DNA from: Deltaproteobacteria bacterium
GTDB lineage: Bacteria > Myxococcota_A > UBA796 > GCA-2862545
DNA: 64,000 nucleotides
Direction: 5' to 3'
Assembly: GCA_006226595.1 (NCBI GenBank)
Contig: SBGP01000087.1
Location: 24,124-88,123 of the forward strand
The notes beneath the pieces are model-generated. The model was not told the origin of the DNA. It saw nothing but the letters and a program-made list of their open reading frames with translations, and did no database searches. Of the stretch, positions 52,994 to 60,790 are shown piece by piece. The translations under genes and the position numbers were made by a program. Every line of letters begins with the position of its first letter. Position 1 is the first letter of the stretch.

Positions 52994-53896
52994 ATGATGA
53001 CCGAGAACTTCGAGTCGAACCCGGTCAACCTGCTGCGCTGGCAGCAGCGCAACGTGCAGTTCTACGTCGCGGTGTCCTTCGTCGCCTGGTTCCTGATCTC
53101 GCCGCTGGGGCTGAGCTTCCTCGAGCTGCCGGTGATGCCGATCAGCATCGTCGGCGCCGCCATCGGCATCTTCACGTCGTTCCGCGCGAACCAGGCCTAC
53201 GACCGATGGTGGGAAGGCCGCAAGCTGTGGGGGCGCATGATCAACAGCTCCCGCCACTTCTGCAATCAGGCCCTGCACCTGGTGAAGCCGGGGGACGTCG
53301 CGCCGCAGCATCGCCTGGTCAAGCGCCACATCACGTACGTGCACGCCCTGCGCTGCCTGCTGCGCCAGGAGGACCCCTACGAGGATGCGGACTACATGCG
53401 CTTCGTCGGCGACCAGGAAGCGGCGCTGAAGGGCAGCACGAACCTGACGCACGCGCTGCTCGATCTGCAGATGGCCGACCTGGTGGCGCTTGCGGACGAG
53501 GGTCGACTCGACGGACACCGCCTCGAGGCGATGGACCGCACGGTCATGGACCTGCTCAACATCCAGGGCGGCTGCGAGCGCATCAAGGGCACGCCGCTGC
53601 CGCGTGGCTACGGCTTCATCGCCGAGCTGCTCGTGCAGATCTTCGCCGTGATGCTCCCGTTCTCGCTCGTGCACGACCTCGGCATCATGGCGGTGCCGAT
53701 GAACGTGCTCGTGTGCATGGCCTTCGCGCTGATCAGCGAGGCGGGACGCGTGCTCGAGGACCCGTTCACGCTGTTCTACAACGGCCTTCCGCTGAAGTCG
53801 CTGTCCATCAAGATCGAGCGCAACCTGCTCGAGCGCCTCGGCGAGGAAGAGCTGCCGCCGGCCGTGCGCGAGGTCGTCCCCGGCGTGTTGATGTAG
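52994..53896 (+). CDS. Bestrophin-family membrane channel protein
   Basis: A 300-residue protein of the bestrophin/UPF0187 (YneE-like) family: WQQRNVQFYVAVSFVAWFLISPLGLSFLELPVMPISIVGAAIGIFTSFRANQAYDRWWEGRKLWGRMINSSRHFCNQAL contains the conserved FRxNxAYDRWWEGRKLWG motif. The second helix pair is near residues 205-240, and the C-terminal DPFTLFYNGLPLKSLSIKIERNLLERLGE is typical. Such proteins form pentameric anion or cation channels in the inner membrane. ATG 52994 has GGAGGT 8 nt upstream and a TACGCT box. Its stop abuts the stop of the B12-operon lipoprotein gene. Confidence 0.92.
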   Translation: MMTENFESNPVNLLRWQQRNVQFYVAVSFVAWFLISPLGLSFLELPVMPISIVGAAIGIFTSFRANQAYDRWWEGRKLWGRMINSSRHFCNQALHLVKPGDVAPQHRLVKRHITYVHALRCLLRQEDPYEDADYMRFVGDQEAALKGSTNLTHALLDLQMADLVALADEGRLDGHRLEAMDRTVMDLLNIQGGCERIKGTPLPRGYGFIAELLVQIFAVMLPFSLVHDLGIMAVPMNVLVCMAFALISEAGRVLEDPFTLFYNGLPLKSLSIKIERNLLERLGEEELPPAVREVVPGVLM

Positions 53897-54253
53897 CTAC
53901 TGCGAGGCCTCGGACCACGGCACCGCGTTCCAGTCGACGCTCGTGTAGTCGTCGCAGGTCGCCTCGGGGTCTGCGAAGCTCGCCGCCCGCGCTTCGCAGG
54001 TCTGATCGAGCCAGGTCTCGTCCTGGGTGAGCCCACGGCGGAGCGCGTCGTCGTGGACCCGGGCCATCTCCCAGGCCCAGGTCTCGCAGGACCCGACGAA
54101 GTGGCCGCGATGGTCGTAGCCCGCGGCCTGCCAGTCGAGGTCCCAGCTCTCGAGGCAGCCCCCGTAGAGCTCGGCCGCCTCCTCGCACATCGACGGACAC
54201 GCCGGCGGAATCGCGGGCGCGCATGCGACGAGCACGAGGAGGAGGGCGCGCAT
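53897..54253 (-). CDS. Small Cys-rich lipoprotein, last gene of the B12-controlled operon
   Basis: A 118-residue lipoprotein with signal MRALLLVLVAC (Cys11) and six more Cys in the mature part (PPACPSMCEEAAELYGGC, GSCETWAWEM, DQTCEARAASF, ATCDDYTSVDW), spaced as if to form disulfides. No family recognised. The ATG overlaps the preceding propeller-lipoprotein stop by one base (TGATG), so it is translated with the cobalamin-controlled operon. A role as an accessory surface factor for cobalamin capture is inference from co-regulation. Its stop lies directly against the bestrophin stop. Confidence 0.78.
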   Translation of the reverse strand: MRALLLVLVACAPAIPPACPSMCEEAAELYGGCLESWDLDWQAAGYDHRGHFVGSCETWAWEMARVHDDALRRGLTQDETWLDQTCEARAASFADPEATCDDYTSVDWNAVPWSEASQ

Positions 54254-55353
54254 CAGTAGAAGCTCACCGCGTTCGGCGCCAGGCTGGTCGCGATCGGGGT
54301 CTCGGTCTGCTCGCTGCAGGTCGCGATGTCGTACACGACCAGGCCCGTCGGCGCGGTGCTGTCGAGCCAGCTCGGGCCGAGGGTCACCCAGGCTTCGCCG
54401 CGGTCGTTGGCCTTCGCGCCGCCGAACAGCTTCACGCCGGTCTCGGAGGAGCTGACCTCGGGCACGGAGAGGTCGACGCAGTGCAGGCCGAAGTGCGAGT
54501 AGTCGGATGCGGTGGAGGTGACGACGGCCTTGTCGCCCGCGGCGGCGATCGAGCCGAGGCCCTCGCCCTCGATGGTCAGCAGGTGCGTCAGGCCCGCACC
54601 GCTGGGCTCCAGGCTGTAGATGCCGCCGGGATCGGTGTCGAAGGCGCTGGCGAGCACGAGCAGCTTGTCGTCGCCCCACGGGGCCACCTTGGTGCTGCCG
54701 CCGGCGTTCCAGCTCTGGGTCGCGGTGCGGGTCGCGCAGTCGACCTCGACCACGCGTCCACCGACGCTGGACCAGAAGTCGTCGTTCCGGTCGAGGCGCT
54801 GCAGGCCGACGTAGAGCTTGTCGCCGAGCACGGCGAGGCTGGAGGGCTCGGGACCCACGCCGTCACCGTCGTCGTAGGCGGAGAGGTCCACGGTGCCCTG
54901 CAGGTTGCCGGTCGCGGGGTCGTGCACCGCGAGGCTCGAGGTCTCGTACAGGCTGATGAACAGCGAGCCGCCGCACTCCACGGCCGCGTGCGGGTTCGAG
55001 TTGTCCGCGAGCTCCTTCTCCCACACGGGCTCGGTCCACGAGCCGGGCGCGAACTTGCGGATGGTGTCGTAGCCGTAGCGGTTGATCTGGTAGACCGCGT
55101 CGCCCGAGGCGGCGAGGGTCGGGTCGCCGCTGGTCACGAACAGCTCGTCGCTCACGGTCCAGTCGTCGAGCGACACGGTGGCGAAGCTGCCAGTGCTGTA
55201 GTCGTCGGCGACGGTGGTCACCACCGCGTACTGCTGGCCGGTGACCTCGGTGTCACCGGAGTCCTCGGTGATGACGTCGTCGGTCGGGTCGTCGGTGGTG
55301 TCGTCGCCACCGGCGCAGCCGGCGAGCAGGAGAAGCAGGGAGAGCGTGCGCAT
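54253..55353 (-). CDS. Beta-propeller-like surface lipoprotein, BtuG-analogue candidate
   Basis: A 366-residue lipoprotein: signal MRTLSLLLLLAGC (Cys13), a short Asp/Thr linker, then seven or so repeating blade-like units with the pattern of quinoprotein/YVTN propellers (FVTSGDPTLAASGDAVYQINRYGYDTIRKF, SLYETSSLAVHDPATGNLQGTV, PEPSSLAVLGDKLYVGLQRLDR, APWGDDKLLVLASAFDTDPGGIYSLEPSG). It starts 2 nt after the btuB-like stop, under the same cobalamin riboswitch. In Bacteroides the riboswitch-controlled BtuG is a surface propeller lipoprotein that binds B12 with very high affinity and sits on BtuB. Size, fold pattern and location match that role; homology is unproven. Confidence 0.82.
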   Translation of the reverse strand: MRTLSLLLLLAGCAGGDDTTDDPTDDVITEDSGDTEVTGQQYAVVTTVADDYSTGSFATVSLDDWTVSDELFVTSGDPTLAASGDAVYQINRYGYDTIRKFAPGSWTEPVWEKELADNSNPHAAVECGGSLFISLYETSSLAVHDPATGNLQGTVDLSAYDDGDGVGPEPSSLAVLGDKLYVGLQRLDRNDDFWSSVGGRVVEVDCATRTATQSWNAGGSTKVAPWGDDKLLVLASAFDTDPGGIYSLEPSGAGLTHLLTIEGEGLGSIAAAGDKAVVTSTASDYSHFGLHCVDLSVPEVSSSETGVKLFGGAKANDRGEAWVTLGPSWLDSTAPTGLVVYDIATCSEQTETPIATSLAPNAVSFY

Positions 55354-55355
55354 GT

Positions 55356-57344
55356 TCAGTCCTGTGGGGGCACCGCCCGGAGCGTGAGCATCCACGTCCG
55401 GCCGGGGAGGGGGTAGCCATTGAAGTCCTGGACCGCGCGCACCACGCGGGTGTCGTCGGCATCGTCCAGGGGGTTGCGATCGACCAGGGTGACGGTGCGA
55501 TCCATGAGGTTGAGCACCGCGAGCTCGGCGGAGAGCCCGAAGGCCTCGGCCCGGAGGCTGAGGCTGTGCAGGGCGCGCGGTGGTGAGAGGTTGAAGTTGG
55601 CGGCGTCGAGGTACTCGCCGGCCTGCCAGGTGGCGTGGTGGGTCAAGCGCAGCCCCTTGTGGGCGACGGCGGTGACCTGGGTAAGTGCGGTGCGGGGCAC
55701 GCGCGGCACGAACACCTCGCGCTCGCGGTCCACGGCGTGGGTGAACGCGAAGCTCGTCTGGCTGTCGAGGAACCGCCAGCGCGCGCCGAGGCCGGCTTCG
55801 ACGCCTCGGGTGGACGTGTGTCCGAAGTTCACGGGCAGGCTGCTTCCCTGGCCGTTCTGCACGTACACGATGGCGTCGGTCCGCTCGGCGGCAAAGGTGC
55901 CGAGCTCGGCGGCGAGCGAGACCGCGCCGTCGTGGCGGGCCGCGAGCCCCACATCGGCTTCCCACCCGGTCTCGGACCGCAGGTTCGCGTTGCCGACGAG
56001 GGCGCCGCGCCGACCGAAGAGCTCGGTGAGGTCCGGCACCCGGTAGCTGCGGCCGGCAGTGCCCTTGAGGGCCAGGCCCTCACTCACGCGCCAGAGCACG
56101 CCCAGGCGAGGGGAGGGCAGCAGCCGGACCTCCTCGCCGTCCCCCGCGAATGGCAGCTGCGCCCACGGGACCTCGCCCAGCTGGCGGCTGTCGAGCATCG
56201 CGGTCGTGAGCGACGGCGTGAGGCGCACGCGCTCGTCGGCGAGCCACGCGTCCGTGCTGAGGGCGGCCGTCAGCGTGGTGCGCAGCCTGGGGGCGTCGAG
56301 CTGCGCCGTGTTCAGGTCCATGCGGTCGAGCACGTCCCGCCGTGCGGTGACGGTGAGGGCAGGGGACACGGAGCCCAGCCAGGTCGCGGTGGCGCCGACG
56401 CCGTAGCTGCGCGAGCGCGTACGCTCGTAGAAGCGCGCCAGGCCGACTTCACCGGCGCGGTCGTCGAGCCACTCGGTACGCTGCAGCGCCCAGGCCATCG
56501 GCTCGATGCGAAGGTCGCCGACCTCACCGTCGATCGCCACGCTCAACAGCTGGCGCGTCGTCTCCAGGCGGGCCTTGGTCGACGGGTTGTTCGCGTGACC
56601 GGGCAGGCCCTCCTCGCGGAACAGCCAGTGCTGCGCGAGGCTCACCGACCAGGGCGTGTGCGTGCGAAGTCGCATCAGGCCGCTGATCTGGCGCTTGTCG
56701 TTGTTCTCGCGCCGAAGCCGCTGGTCGTCGAACAGCTCGTAGGGGGTGCCGTTGCCCGTGAAGTAGCGGAAGTCACCCTCGGTGGACAGCGCTTCCACGG
56801 CGGCGAGCACGTCGCTCTGTCCGACGGGCGCGAGGGTCGTGGCGCGCAGTCGGCGCGTGTCGAGCTGACCCGCCGAGGTACTGATCTCGCTGCCCGGACG
56901 CGTGGCGGTGACCAGTGACACGCTGCCGCCCATCGGCGCCGCACCAAGTCGCGCCGGCACGCCAGAGCGGTACACCTCGACGCGCTCGAGCAGGTTCACC
57001 GGCAGTTCCGCGAGGTTTACAGCAGAAGCGCCGTCCGGGTTGAGCGGCACGCCATCGAGCAGCACCAGGACCTGTCGGGCGCCGGCGGCCCGCAGGCTGA
57101 CCGCCGAGAAGTCGCCAAGTCCGCCGAGGCGGCGGATCTGAGCGCTCGGCACCCGTGTGAGGACGCTGCCGAGGTCCTCGTGCTGGGCCACTCGCTCGTC
57201 CACGCGCACGACGGTCACCGCGCCCGGCTGCGAGCCGGCAACGTCGCGAGCGGCTTCCACCACGATCTCGTCCCCGGGTGCGGACCCGTCCTGGGCCCAC
57301 CCGAGGGTGGTGGCGTAGATAGCAATGGCAGTGACCGGCAGCAG
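55356..57344 (-). CDS. btuB: TonB-dependent outer-membrane cobalamin receptor (BtuB-like)
   Basis: A ~662-residue TonB-dependent receptor importing cobalamin. A TonB box DEIVVEA lies near the N-terminus, followed by the plug (SVLTRVPSAQIRRLGGLGDFSAVSLRAAGARQVLVLLDGVPLNP, VEVYRSGVPARLGAAPMGGSVSLV) and a 22-stranded barrel ending in LPGRTWMLTLR. Starts such as GTG 57263 would cut the TonB box. In-frame codons extend to a signal peptide (LLPVTAIAIYATTLGWAQD), and CTG 57344 has GGAGGG 6 nt upstream; that SD is masked by a hairpin. So I propose a CTG start, or a start lost to an indel. It is controlled by the riboswitch at 57430-57612. Confidence 0.88.
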   Translation of the reverse strand: MLPVTAIAIYATTLGWAQDGSAPGDEIVVEAARDVAGSQPGAVTVVRVDERVAQHEDLGSVLTRVPSAQIRRLGGLGDFSAVSLRAAGARQVLVLLDGVPLNPDGASAVNLAELPVNLLERVEVYRSGVPARLGAAPMGGSVSLVTATRPGSEISTSAGQLDTRRLRATTLAPVGQSDVLAAVEALSTEGDFRYFTGNGTPYELFDDQRLRRENNDKRQISGLMRLRTHTPWSVSLAQHWLFREEGLPGHANNPSTKARLETTRQLLSVAIDGEVGDLRIEPMAWALQRTEWLDDRAGEVGLARFYERTRSRSYGVGATATWLGSVSPALTVTARRDVLDRMDLNTAQLDAPRLRTTLTAALSTDAWLADERVRLTPSLTTAMLDSRQLGEVPWAQLPFAGDGEEVRLLPSPRLGVLWRVSEGLALKGTAGRSYRVPDLTELFGRRGALVGNANLRSETGWEADVGLAARHDGAVSLAAELGTFAAERTDAIVYVQNGQGSSLPVNFGHTSTRGVEAGLGARWRFLDSQTSFAFTHAVDREREVFVPRVPRTALTQVTAVAHKGLRLTHHATWQAGEYLDAANFNLSPPRALHSLSLRAEAFGLSAELAVLNLMDRTVTLVDRNPLDDADDTRVVRAVQDFNGYPLPGRTWMLTLRAVPPQD

Positions 57345-57350
57345 GGCTGA

Positions 57351-57367
57351 CCCTCCGCCGGGGAGGG
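57351..57367 (-). promoter_or_regulatory. SD-sequestering hairpin of the cobalamin riboswitch
   Basis: CCCTCC and GGAGGG form a 6-bp stem with a 5-nt loop on the minus strand; GGAGGG is the putative ribosome-binding site of the receptor gene. This fits a riboswitch expression platform that blocks translation when B12 is bound. Confidence 0.6.
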
Positions 57368-57429
57368 AAAGCAGGCGTGTCCCCGGTCAGGGGGCCTCAC
57401 CCGTTCTTCATCCCCGAAGAACGACGTGC

Positions 57430-57612
57430 GCGCAGTGAAGGCCGGTCTCCTGGCTCCTGGTTCGACTGGTCCACCGCGCCTTCCCGGATTGCTCCAGTGG
57501 CGTCGTGCGGTGGCCATCCCCAGTTACAGTGGCGGGGGCCGCGTCGGACTTGCAGCGTGGCTGCGCACCGACTTCCCGTTTCATCCCGCGTGGTCGCGGG
57601 ACACCTTCGTGC
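57430..57612 (-). ncRNA. Cobalamin riboswitch
   Basis: On the minus strand this region carries the full set of AdoCbl-riboswitch landmarks in order: AAGGTG, then GGGATGAAACGGGAA and GTCGGTGCG, the CCCGCCACTGTAAC element, a second GCCACTGGAGC, GGGAAGGC, and the B12 box AGCCAGGAGACCGGCC (57455-57440). It lies 86 nt upstream of the BtuB-like start. In most bacteria such elements repress cobalamin uptake genes when cobalamin is plentiful. It is transcribed with the receptor gene leftward. Confidence 0.92.
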
Positions 57613-57653
57613 GTGTGTGGAAAAGAACGCGGTCGAGGACCGTGTGCGCGCTC

Positions 57654-57682
57654 TGATAAGTCGCGAGCGCCCGCGCCGTCAA
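57654..57682 (-). promoter_or_regulatory. Promoter of the cobalamin-controlled operon
   Basis: TTGACG (57682-57677) and TTATCA (57659-57654) are spaced by 17 nt on the minus strand, about 40 nt before the riboswitch core. -35 is close to consensus (5/6), -10 is weak. Confidence 0.5.
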
Positions 57683-57739
57683 TGACGATGCAGGCGCTTT
57701 TTCGCGAAGTGCCGCTGCGAACGGCCACTTGGAGCAGGT

Positions 57740-57763
57740 CGGCGCGGAGGGGCAACCGCGCCG
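57740..57763 (-). terminator. Hairpin after the first SEYDL lipoprotein
   Basis: CGGCGCGG and CCGCGCCG, perfect 8-bp arms with an 8-nt loop, 11 nt past the stop of the leftward gene ending at 57774. No long U-tract follows, so it may be a rho-assisted or leaky stop. Confidence 0.55.
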
Positions 57764-57773
57764 GGTTGCTGGC

Positions 57774-58607
57774 CTACAGGCCGCGGATCGCCGCGGAGGG
57801 CCAGTCGATCTCGGCGTAGTCGATGTACGCGCCCTCGCCGGTGAACGGCTTGGTCGCGGTGAACTCGAGCTGGCCGTCGACGTAGATGTTCACGGTGACG
57901 TTGTTCGAGCCGGTGTAGTCCGAGCCCCACTCGAAGTCGTGGACGACGACCTTGTAGGTGCCGAACGCCGGGGCGCCGATGTTGATGTTCTCGGGGCCTG
58001 TGCCGGTGATGTCGTCGATGTCGAGGGACGGGTTGTCCGCCTGACCCGCGGCACCCCACTCCAGACCGCCCGTGCAGTTCAGGTAGTAGCAGTCGGTGCC
58101 GCTCTCGAGGCTGCCGCCCGGGGCGAGCAGGTGCAGGTCGATGTCCTCGGCCTGCTCCCAGAACATCTCGATCCACAGGGCCTCGGCCGGGATCGCGTTC
58201 AGGTCCGCAGTGCACGGGTCGCTGACGCGGCCGTCGTCGGTGGTGACCACGAGCTGGGCCGTGTAGATGCCGGCCTGATCCGGGGTGATCGTCGCGTTGG
58301 CGCCGCTGGCACCGAGGCTCACGGAGCTGCCCTGCGGCGCGGCGACGAGCTGCCAGGCGTAGTTGGTGATCGTGTGACCCTGCGGGTCGTAGGAGTCCTG
58401 GCCGTAGAAGGTCGAGGTCTCGAACGGGGGGCGCACCGTGTCGGGGTTGGCGCTGCACACGGCCACCGGGGCCTCGAGCGGGTCGGAGGAGTCGATCACG
58501 TCGGGCTCGTCCGTCTCTTCGATCACGCCGTCGACCTGCTCTGGCGGGGCGGCCAGGTCGTACTCGGAGCAGGCGCAGAGAAGCAGAAGGAGCGAAGCGT
58601 GACGCAT
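57774..58607 (-). CDS. SEYDL-type lipoprotein paralogue 1 (PKD-like plus YfaP/DUF2135-like domain)
   Basis: A 277-residue lipoprotein. The signal ends LLCAC|SEYDL, then an acidic linker, a PKD-like beta domain (CSANPDTVRPPFETSTFYGQDSYDPQGHTITNYAWQLVAAP... IYTAQLVVTTDDGRVSDPC) and a C-terminal domain with ALWIEMFWEQAEDIDLHLLAPGG and GPENINIGAPAFGTYKVVVHDFEWG, like the DUF2135/YfaP family. It is the most diverged of three neighbouring paralogues. Each is preceded by its own gap and followed by its own hairpin, so the three may be separate transcripts. Function unknown; likely surface-exposed. Confidence 0.82.
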   Translation of the reverse strand: MRHASLLLLLCACSEYDLAAPPEQVDGVIEETDEPDVIDSSDPLEAPVAVCSANPDTVRPPFETSTFYGQDSYDPQGHTITNYAWQLVAAPQGSSVSLGASGANATITPDQAGIYTAQLVVTTDDGRVSDPCTADLNAIPAEALWIEMFWEQAEDIDLHLLAPGGSLESGTDCYYLNCTGGLEWGAAGQADNPSLDIDDITGTGPENINIGAPAFGTYKVVVHDFEWGSDYTGSNNVTVNIYVDGQLEFTATKPFTGEGAYIDYAEIDWPSAAIRGL

Positions 58608-58747
58608 GTGTGGCCTCCGTGGACGACCTCAGGTAGCCTCGGTCGCGGGCTACGCCACGCCCTCGACGGACTGTTGACGAGAGGCCCCTTCACAACTGGG
58701 CATTCCGGCGCACGGAGACCCGTTTCGGTCGGGGCGCCAGATGCACG

Positions 58748-58778
58748 AAGCCCCCGCGACCGAGGGTGGCGGGGGCTT
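58748..58778 (-). terminator. Hairpin after the second SEYDL lipoprotein
   Basis: AAGCCCCCGC and GCGGGGGCTT pair perfectly over 10 bp around an 11-nt loop, 28 nt past the stop of the leftward gene ending at 58807. Confidence 0.65.
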
Positions 58779-58806
58779 GCGGATGCGGCGCCAGGGCCGC
58801 TCGGAC

Positions 58807-59649
58807 CTAGAGGCCGCGGATCTGTGCAGTCGGCCAGTCGATCTCGGCGAAGTAGGTGTCGGAGTCCTCACCGCTGATCGCGCGGGTGTCGGTCCACTCG
58901 AGCTGGCCGTCGACGTAGATGTTGACGGTGACTTCGTTGGCGCCGGTGTAGGACCGGCTGGTGTGGTCGTGCACGAACACCGTGAAGGTGCCGAACTCGG
59001 GGGCGCCGATGTTGATGTTCTCGGGGCCGGTGCCGCCGATGTCGTCGAGATCCAGGCTGGGATCGTCCGCGGAGTTGCCGACGGTGCCCCAGTCCGGCGG
59101 CGAGCCGCCATCGCAGTTCATGAAGTAGCAGTCGCCGTTGGAGCGCGGCGTGCCACCGGGACGCAGGACGTGCAGGTCCATGTCGTCACCACTGTACTGC
59201 CAGAACATCTCGATCCACAGCGCCTCGGCCGGGATCGCGTTCAGCTCGGCGGTGCAGGGCTCGCTGACGCGGCCATCGTCGGTGGTGACGACGAGCTGGC
59301 CTACGTACACACCCGCCTGGTCGGGGGTGATGGTCGCGTTGGCGCCGGCGGGCGACAGGGTGGAGCTGGTACCGGACGGGGCCGAGGCCAGGGTCCAGTC
59401 GTAGCGAGCGATCGTGTGACCTTCCGGATCGTAGGAGTCCTGACCGATGAAGGTCGCGGTCTCGAACGGCGGACGCACGGTGTCGGGGTTCACCGAACAC
59501 ACGGCGGTCGGAGCCGCGAGCGGGTCGGACGAGTCGATGACGTCGGGCTCGTCGGTCTCCTCGATCACGCCCTCTTCGGGCTCGGGAGGAGAGGTCAGAT
59601 CGTATTCAGAGCAGGCGCAGAGCAGAAGAAGCAAAGACGCGTGGCGCAT
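58807..59649 (-). CDS. SEYDL-type lipoprotein paralogue 2
   Basis: A 280-residue lipoprotein with signal ending LLCAC|SEYDLTSPP. Same layout as its neighbours: PKD-like domain (SVNPDTVRPPFETATFIGQDSYDPEG, GVYVGQLVVTTDDGRVSEPC) and the DUF2135-like part (IEMFWQYSGDDMDLHVLRPGGTPRS, GDCYFMNCDGGSPPDWG, VFVHDHTSRSYTGANEVTVNIYVDG). Over the last ~420 nt it is nearly identical to paralogue 3, while the PKD-like half differs, suggesting gene conversion or a recent duplication with divergence. The Cys pair GDCYFMNC is conserved. Function unknown; export and anchoring are clear. Confidence 0.83.
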   Translation of the reverse strand: MRHASLLLLLCACSEYDLTSPPEPEEGVIEETDEPDVIDSSDPLAAPTAVCSVNPDTVRPPFETATFIGQDSYDPEGHTIARYDWTLASAPSGTSSTLSPAGANATITPDQAGVYVGQLVVTTDDGRVSEPCTAELNAIPAEALWIEMFWQYSGDDMDLHVLRPGGTPRSNGDCYFMNCDGGSPPDWGTVGNSADDPSLDLDDIGGTGPENINIGAPEFGTFTVFVHDHTSRSYTGANEVTVNIYVDGQLEWTDTRAISGEDSDTYFAEIDWPTAQIRGL

Positions 59650-59686
59650 ATTGGTTGTCCCCCAGACCGCGGCACCCTACCCAAGC

Positions 59687-59728
59687 AAAGAGCCCGCTCG
59701 CAACCAGAAGATTGCGAACGGGCTCTTT
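59687..59728. terminator. Strong terminator between SEYDL paralogues 2 and 3
   Basis: AAAGAGCCCGCTCGCAA and TTGCGAACGGGCTCTTT form a 17-bp stem with one mismatch and an 8-nt loop; A-rich on one side and T-rich on the other, so it can work in both directions. It serves the leftward gene ending at 59769. Confidence 0.85.
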
Positions 59729-59736
59729 GTGGGCGT

Positions 59737-59763
59737 TTGCGTATCGATTTGCGCGATACGCAA
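59737..59763. other. Second hairpin directly behind SEYDL paralogue 3
   Basis: TTGCGTATCG and CGATACGCAA are perfect 10-bp arms with a 7-nt loop, 5 nt past the stop at 59769 and 8 nt before the terminator. It could stabilise the mRNA 3' end, act as a protein-binding site, or be a processing signal. Confidence 0.55.
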
Positions 59764-59768
59764 TCCCG

Positions 59769-60620
59769 CTACAGGCTGCGGATCTGGGCGGTCGGCCAAT
59801 CGATCTCGGCGAAGTAGGTGTCGCTGTCCTCGCCGCTGATCGCGCGGGTGTCGGTCCACTCGAGCTGGCCGTCGATGTAGATGTTGACGGTGACTTCGTT
59901 GGCGCCGCTGAAGGACCGGCTGGTGTGGTCGTGCACGAACACCGTGAAGGTGCCGAACTCGGGGGCGCCGATGTTGATGTTCTCGGGACCGGTGCCGCCG
60001 ATATCGTCGAGATCCAGGTTCGGGTCGTCGGCGGACTGGCCGGCGGTGCCCCAGTCCGGCGGAGAGCCGCCGTCGCAGTTCACGAAGTAGCAGTCGCCGT
60101 TGGAGCGCGGGGTTCCACCGGGGCGCAGGACGTGGAGGTCCATGTCGTCGCCGCTGTACTGCCAGAACATCTCGATCCACAGCGCCTCGGCCGGGATCGC
60201 GTTCAGCTCGGTCTGGCAGGGCTCGCTGACGCGGCCGTCGGTGGTGACGACGGTCAGCTCGGCGACGTAGATGCCGGCCTGGTCAGCGGTGAAGCCACGG
60301 TCGGCGCCGCTGCCGTTGAGGGTCGCCCCGGAGCCCTGGGGCGCCGAGATGATCGACCAGTTCCAGGAGGCGATGCCCGCGTCCTCCGGATCGTAGGAGT
60401 CCGAACCGATGAAGGTGTTCGTCTCGAACGGAGGGCGGACGGTGTCCGGGCTCGAGGAGCACATCGCGACGGGCGAGGCCAGCGGGTCGGAGTCGTCGAC
60501 GACGTCGGGCGTCTCGGGCTCCTCGATCACGCCATCTTCCGGCGCCGGCGGAGCGGTGAGGTCGTACTCGGAGCAGCCAGTGACCAGGACGAGAGCGGCG
60601 AGCCAGACAGACGTGCGCAT
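59769..60620 (-). CDS. SEYDL-type lipoprotein paralogue 3
   Basis: A 283-residue lipoprotein (signal ending LVTGC|SEYDLTAPP). Domains as in paralogue 2: PKD-like (SSSPDTVRPPFETNTFIGSDSYDPED...GIYVAELTVVTTDGRVSEPC) and DUF2135-like (IEMFWQYSGDDMDLHVLRPGG, VFVHDHTSRSFSGANEVTVNIYIDG). The C-terminal half nearly matches paralogue 2 at the DNA level. ATG 60620 has GGAG 5 nt upstream. An inverted repeat (CAACCTC/GAGGTTG) sits 40-62 nt upstream. Function unknown. Confidence 0.83.
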   Translation of the reverse strand: MRTSVWLAALVLVTGCSEYDLTAPPAPEDGVIEEPETPDVVDDSDPLASPVAMCSSSPDTVRPPFETNTFIGSDSYDPEDAGIASWNWSIISAPQGSGATLNGSGADRGFTADQAGIYVAELTVVTTDGRVSEPCQTELNAIPAEALWIEMFWQYSGDDMDLHVLRPGGTPRSNGDCYFVNCDGGSPPDWGTAGQSADDPNLDLDDIGGTGPENINIGAPEFGTFTVFVHDHTSRSFSGANEVTVNIYIDGQLEWTDTRAISGEDSDTYFAEIDWPTAQIRSL

Positions 60621-60659
60621 AGATACTCCAGGGTGCCAGAGGGCGTGAGAACAGAGGGG

Positions 60660-60682
60660 CAACCTCGAGAGAGATGAGGTTG
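60660..60682. promoter_or_regulatory. Inverted repeat in the leader of SEYDL paralogue 3
   Basis: CAACCTC and GAGGTTG are 7-bp arms around a 9-nt spacer, about 40 nt before ATG 60620. It could be an operator or a leader hairpin. Confidence 0.35.
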
Positions 60683-60790
60683 GCAGCGGACTCCAGGTAC
60701 CGGGTTCACGTTCATCCTGCAACTTTCCGACGCACTTTTCCTTGACCTCGGCATGACGTTCGCCGAAAAAACCGCGTCAGGGCGGGCACC

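Noticed and set aside
57408..57755. Small frames across the cobalamin riboswitch
   Set aside because: They run through structured RNA elements and lack SDs; the riboswitch explains the sequence.
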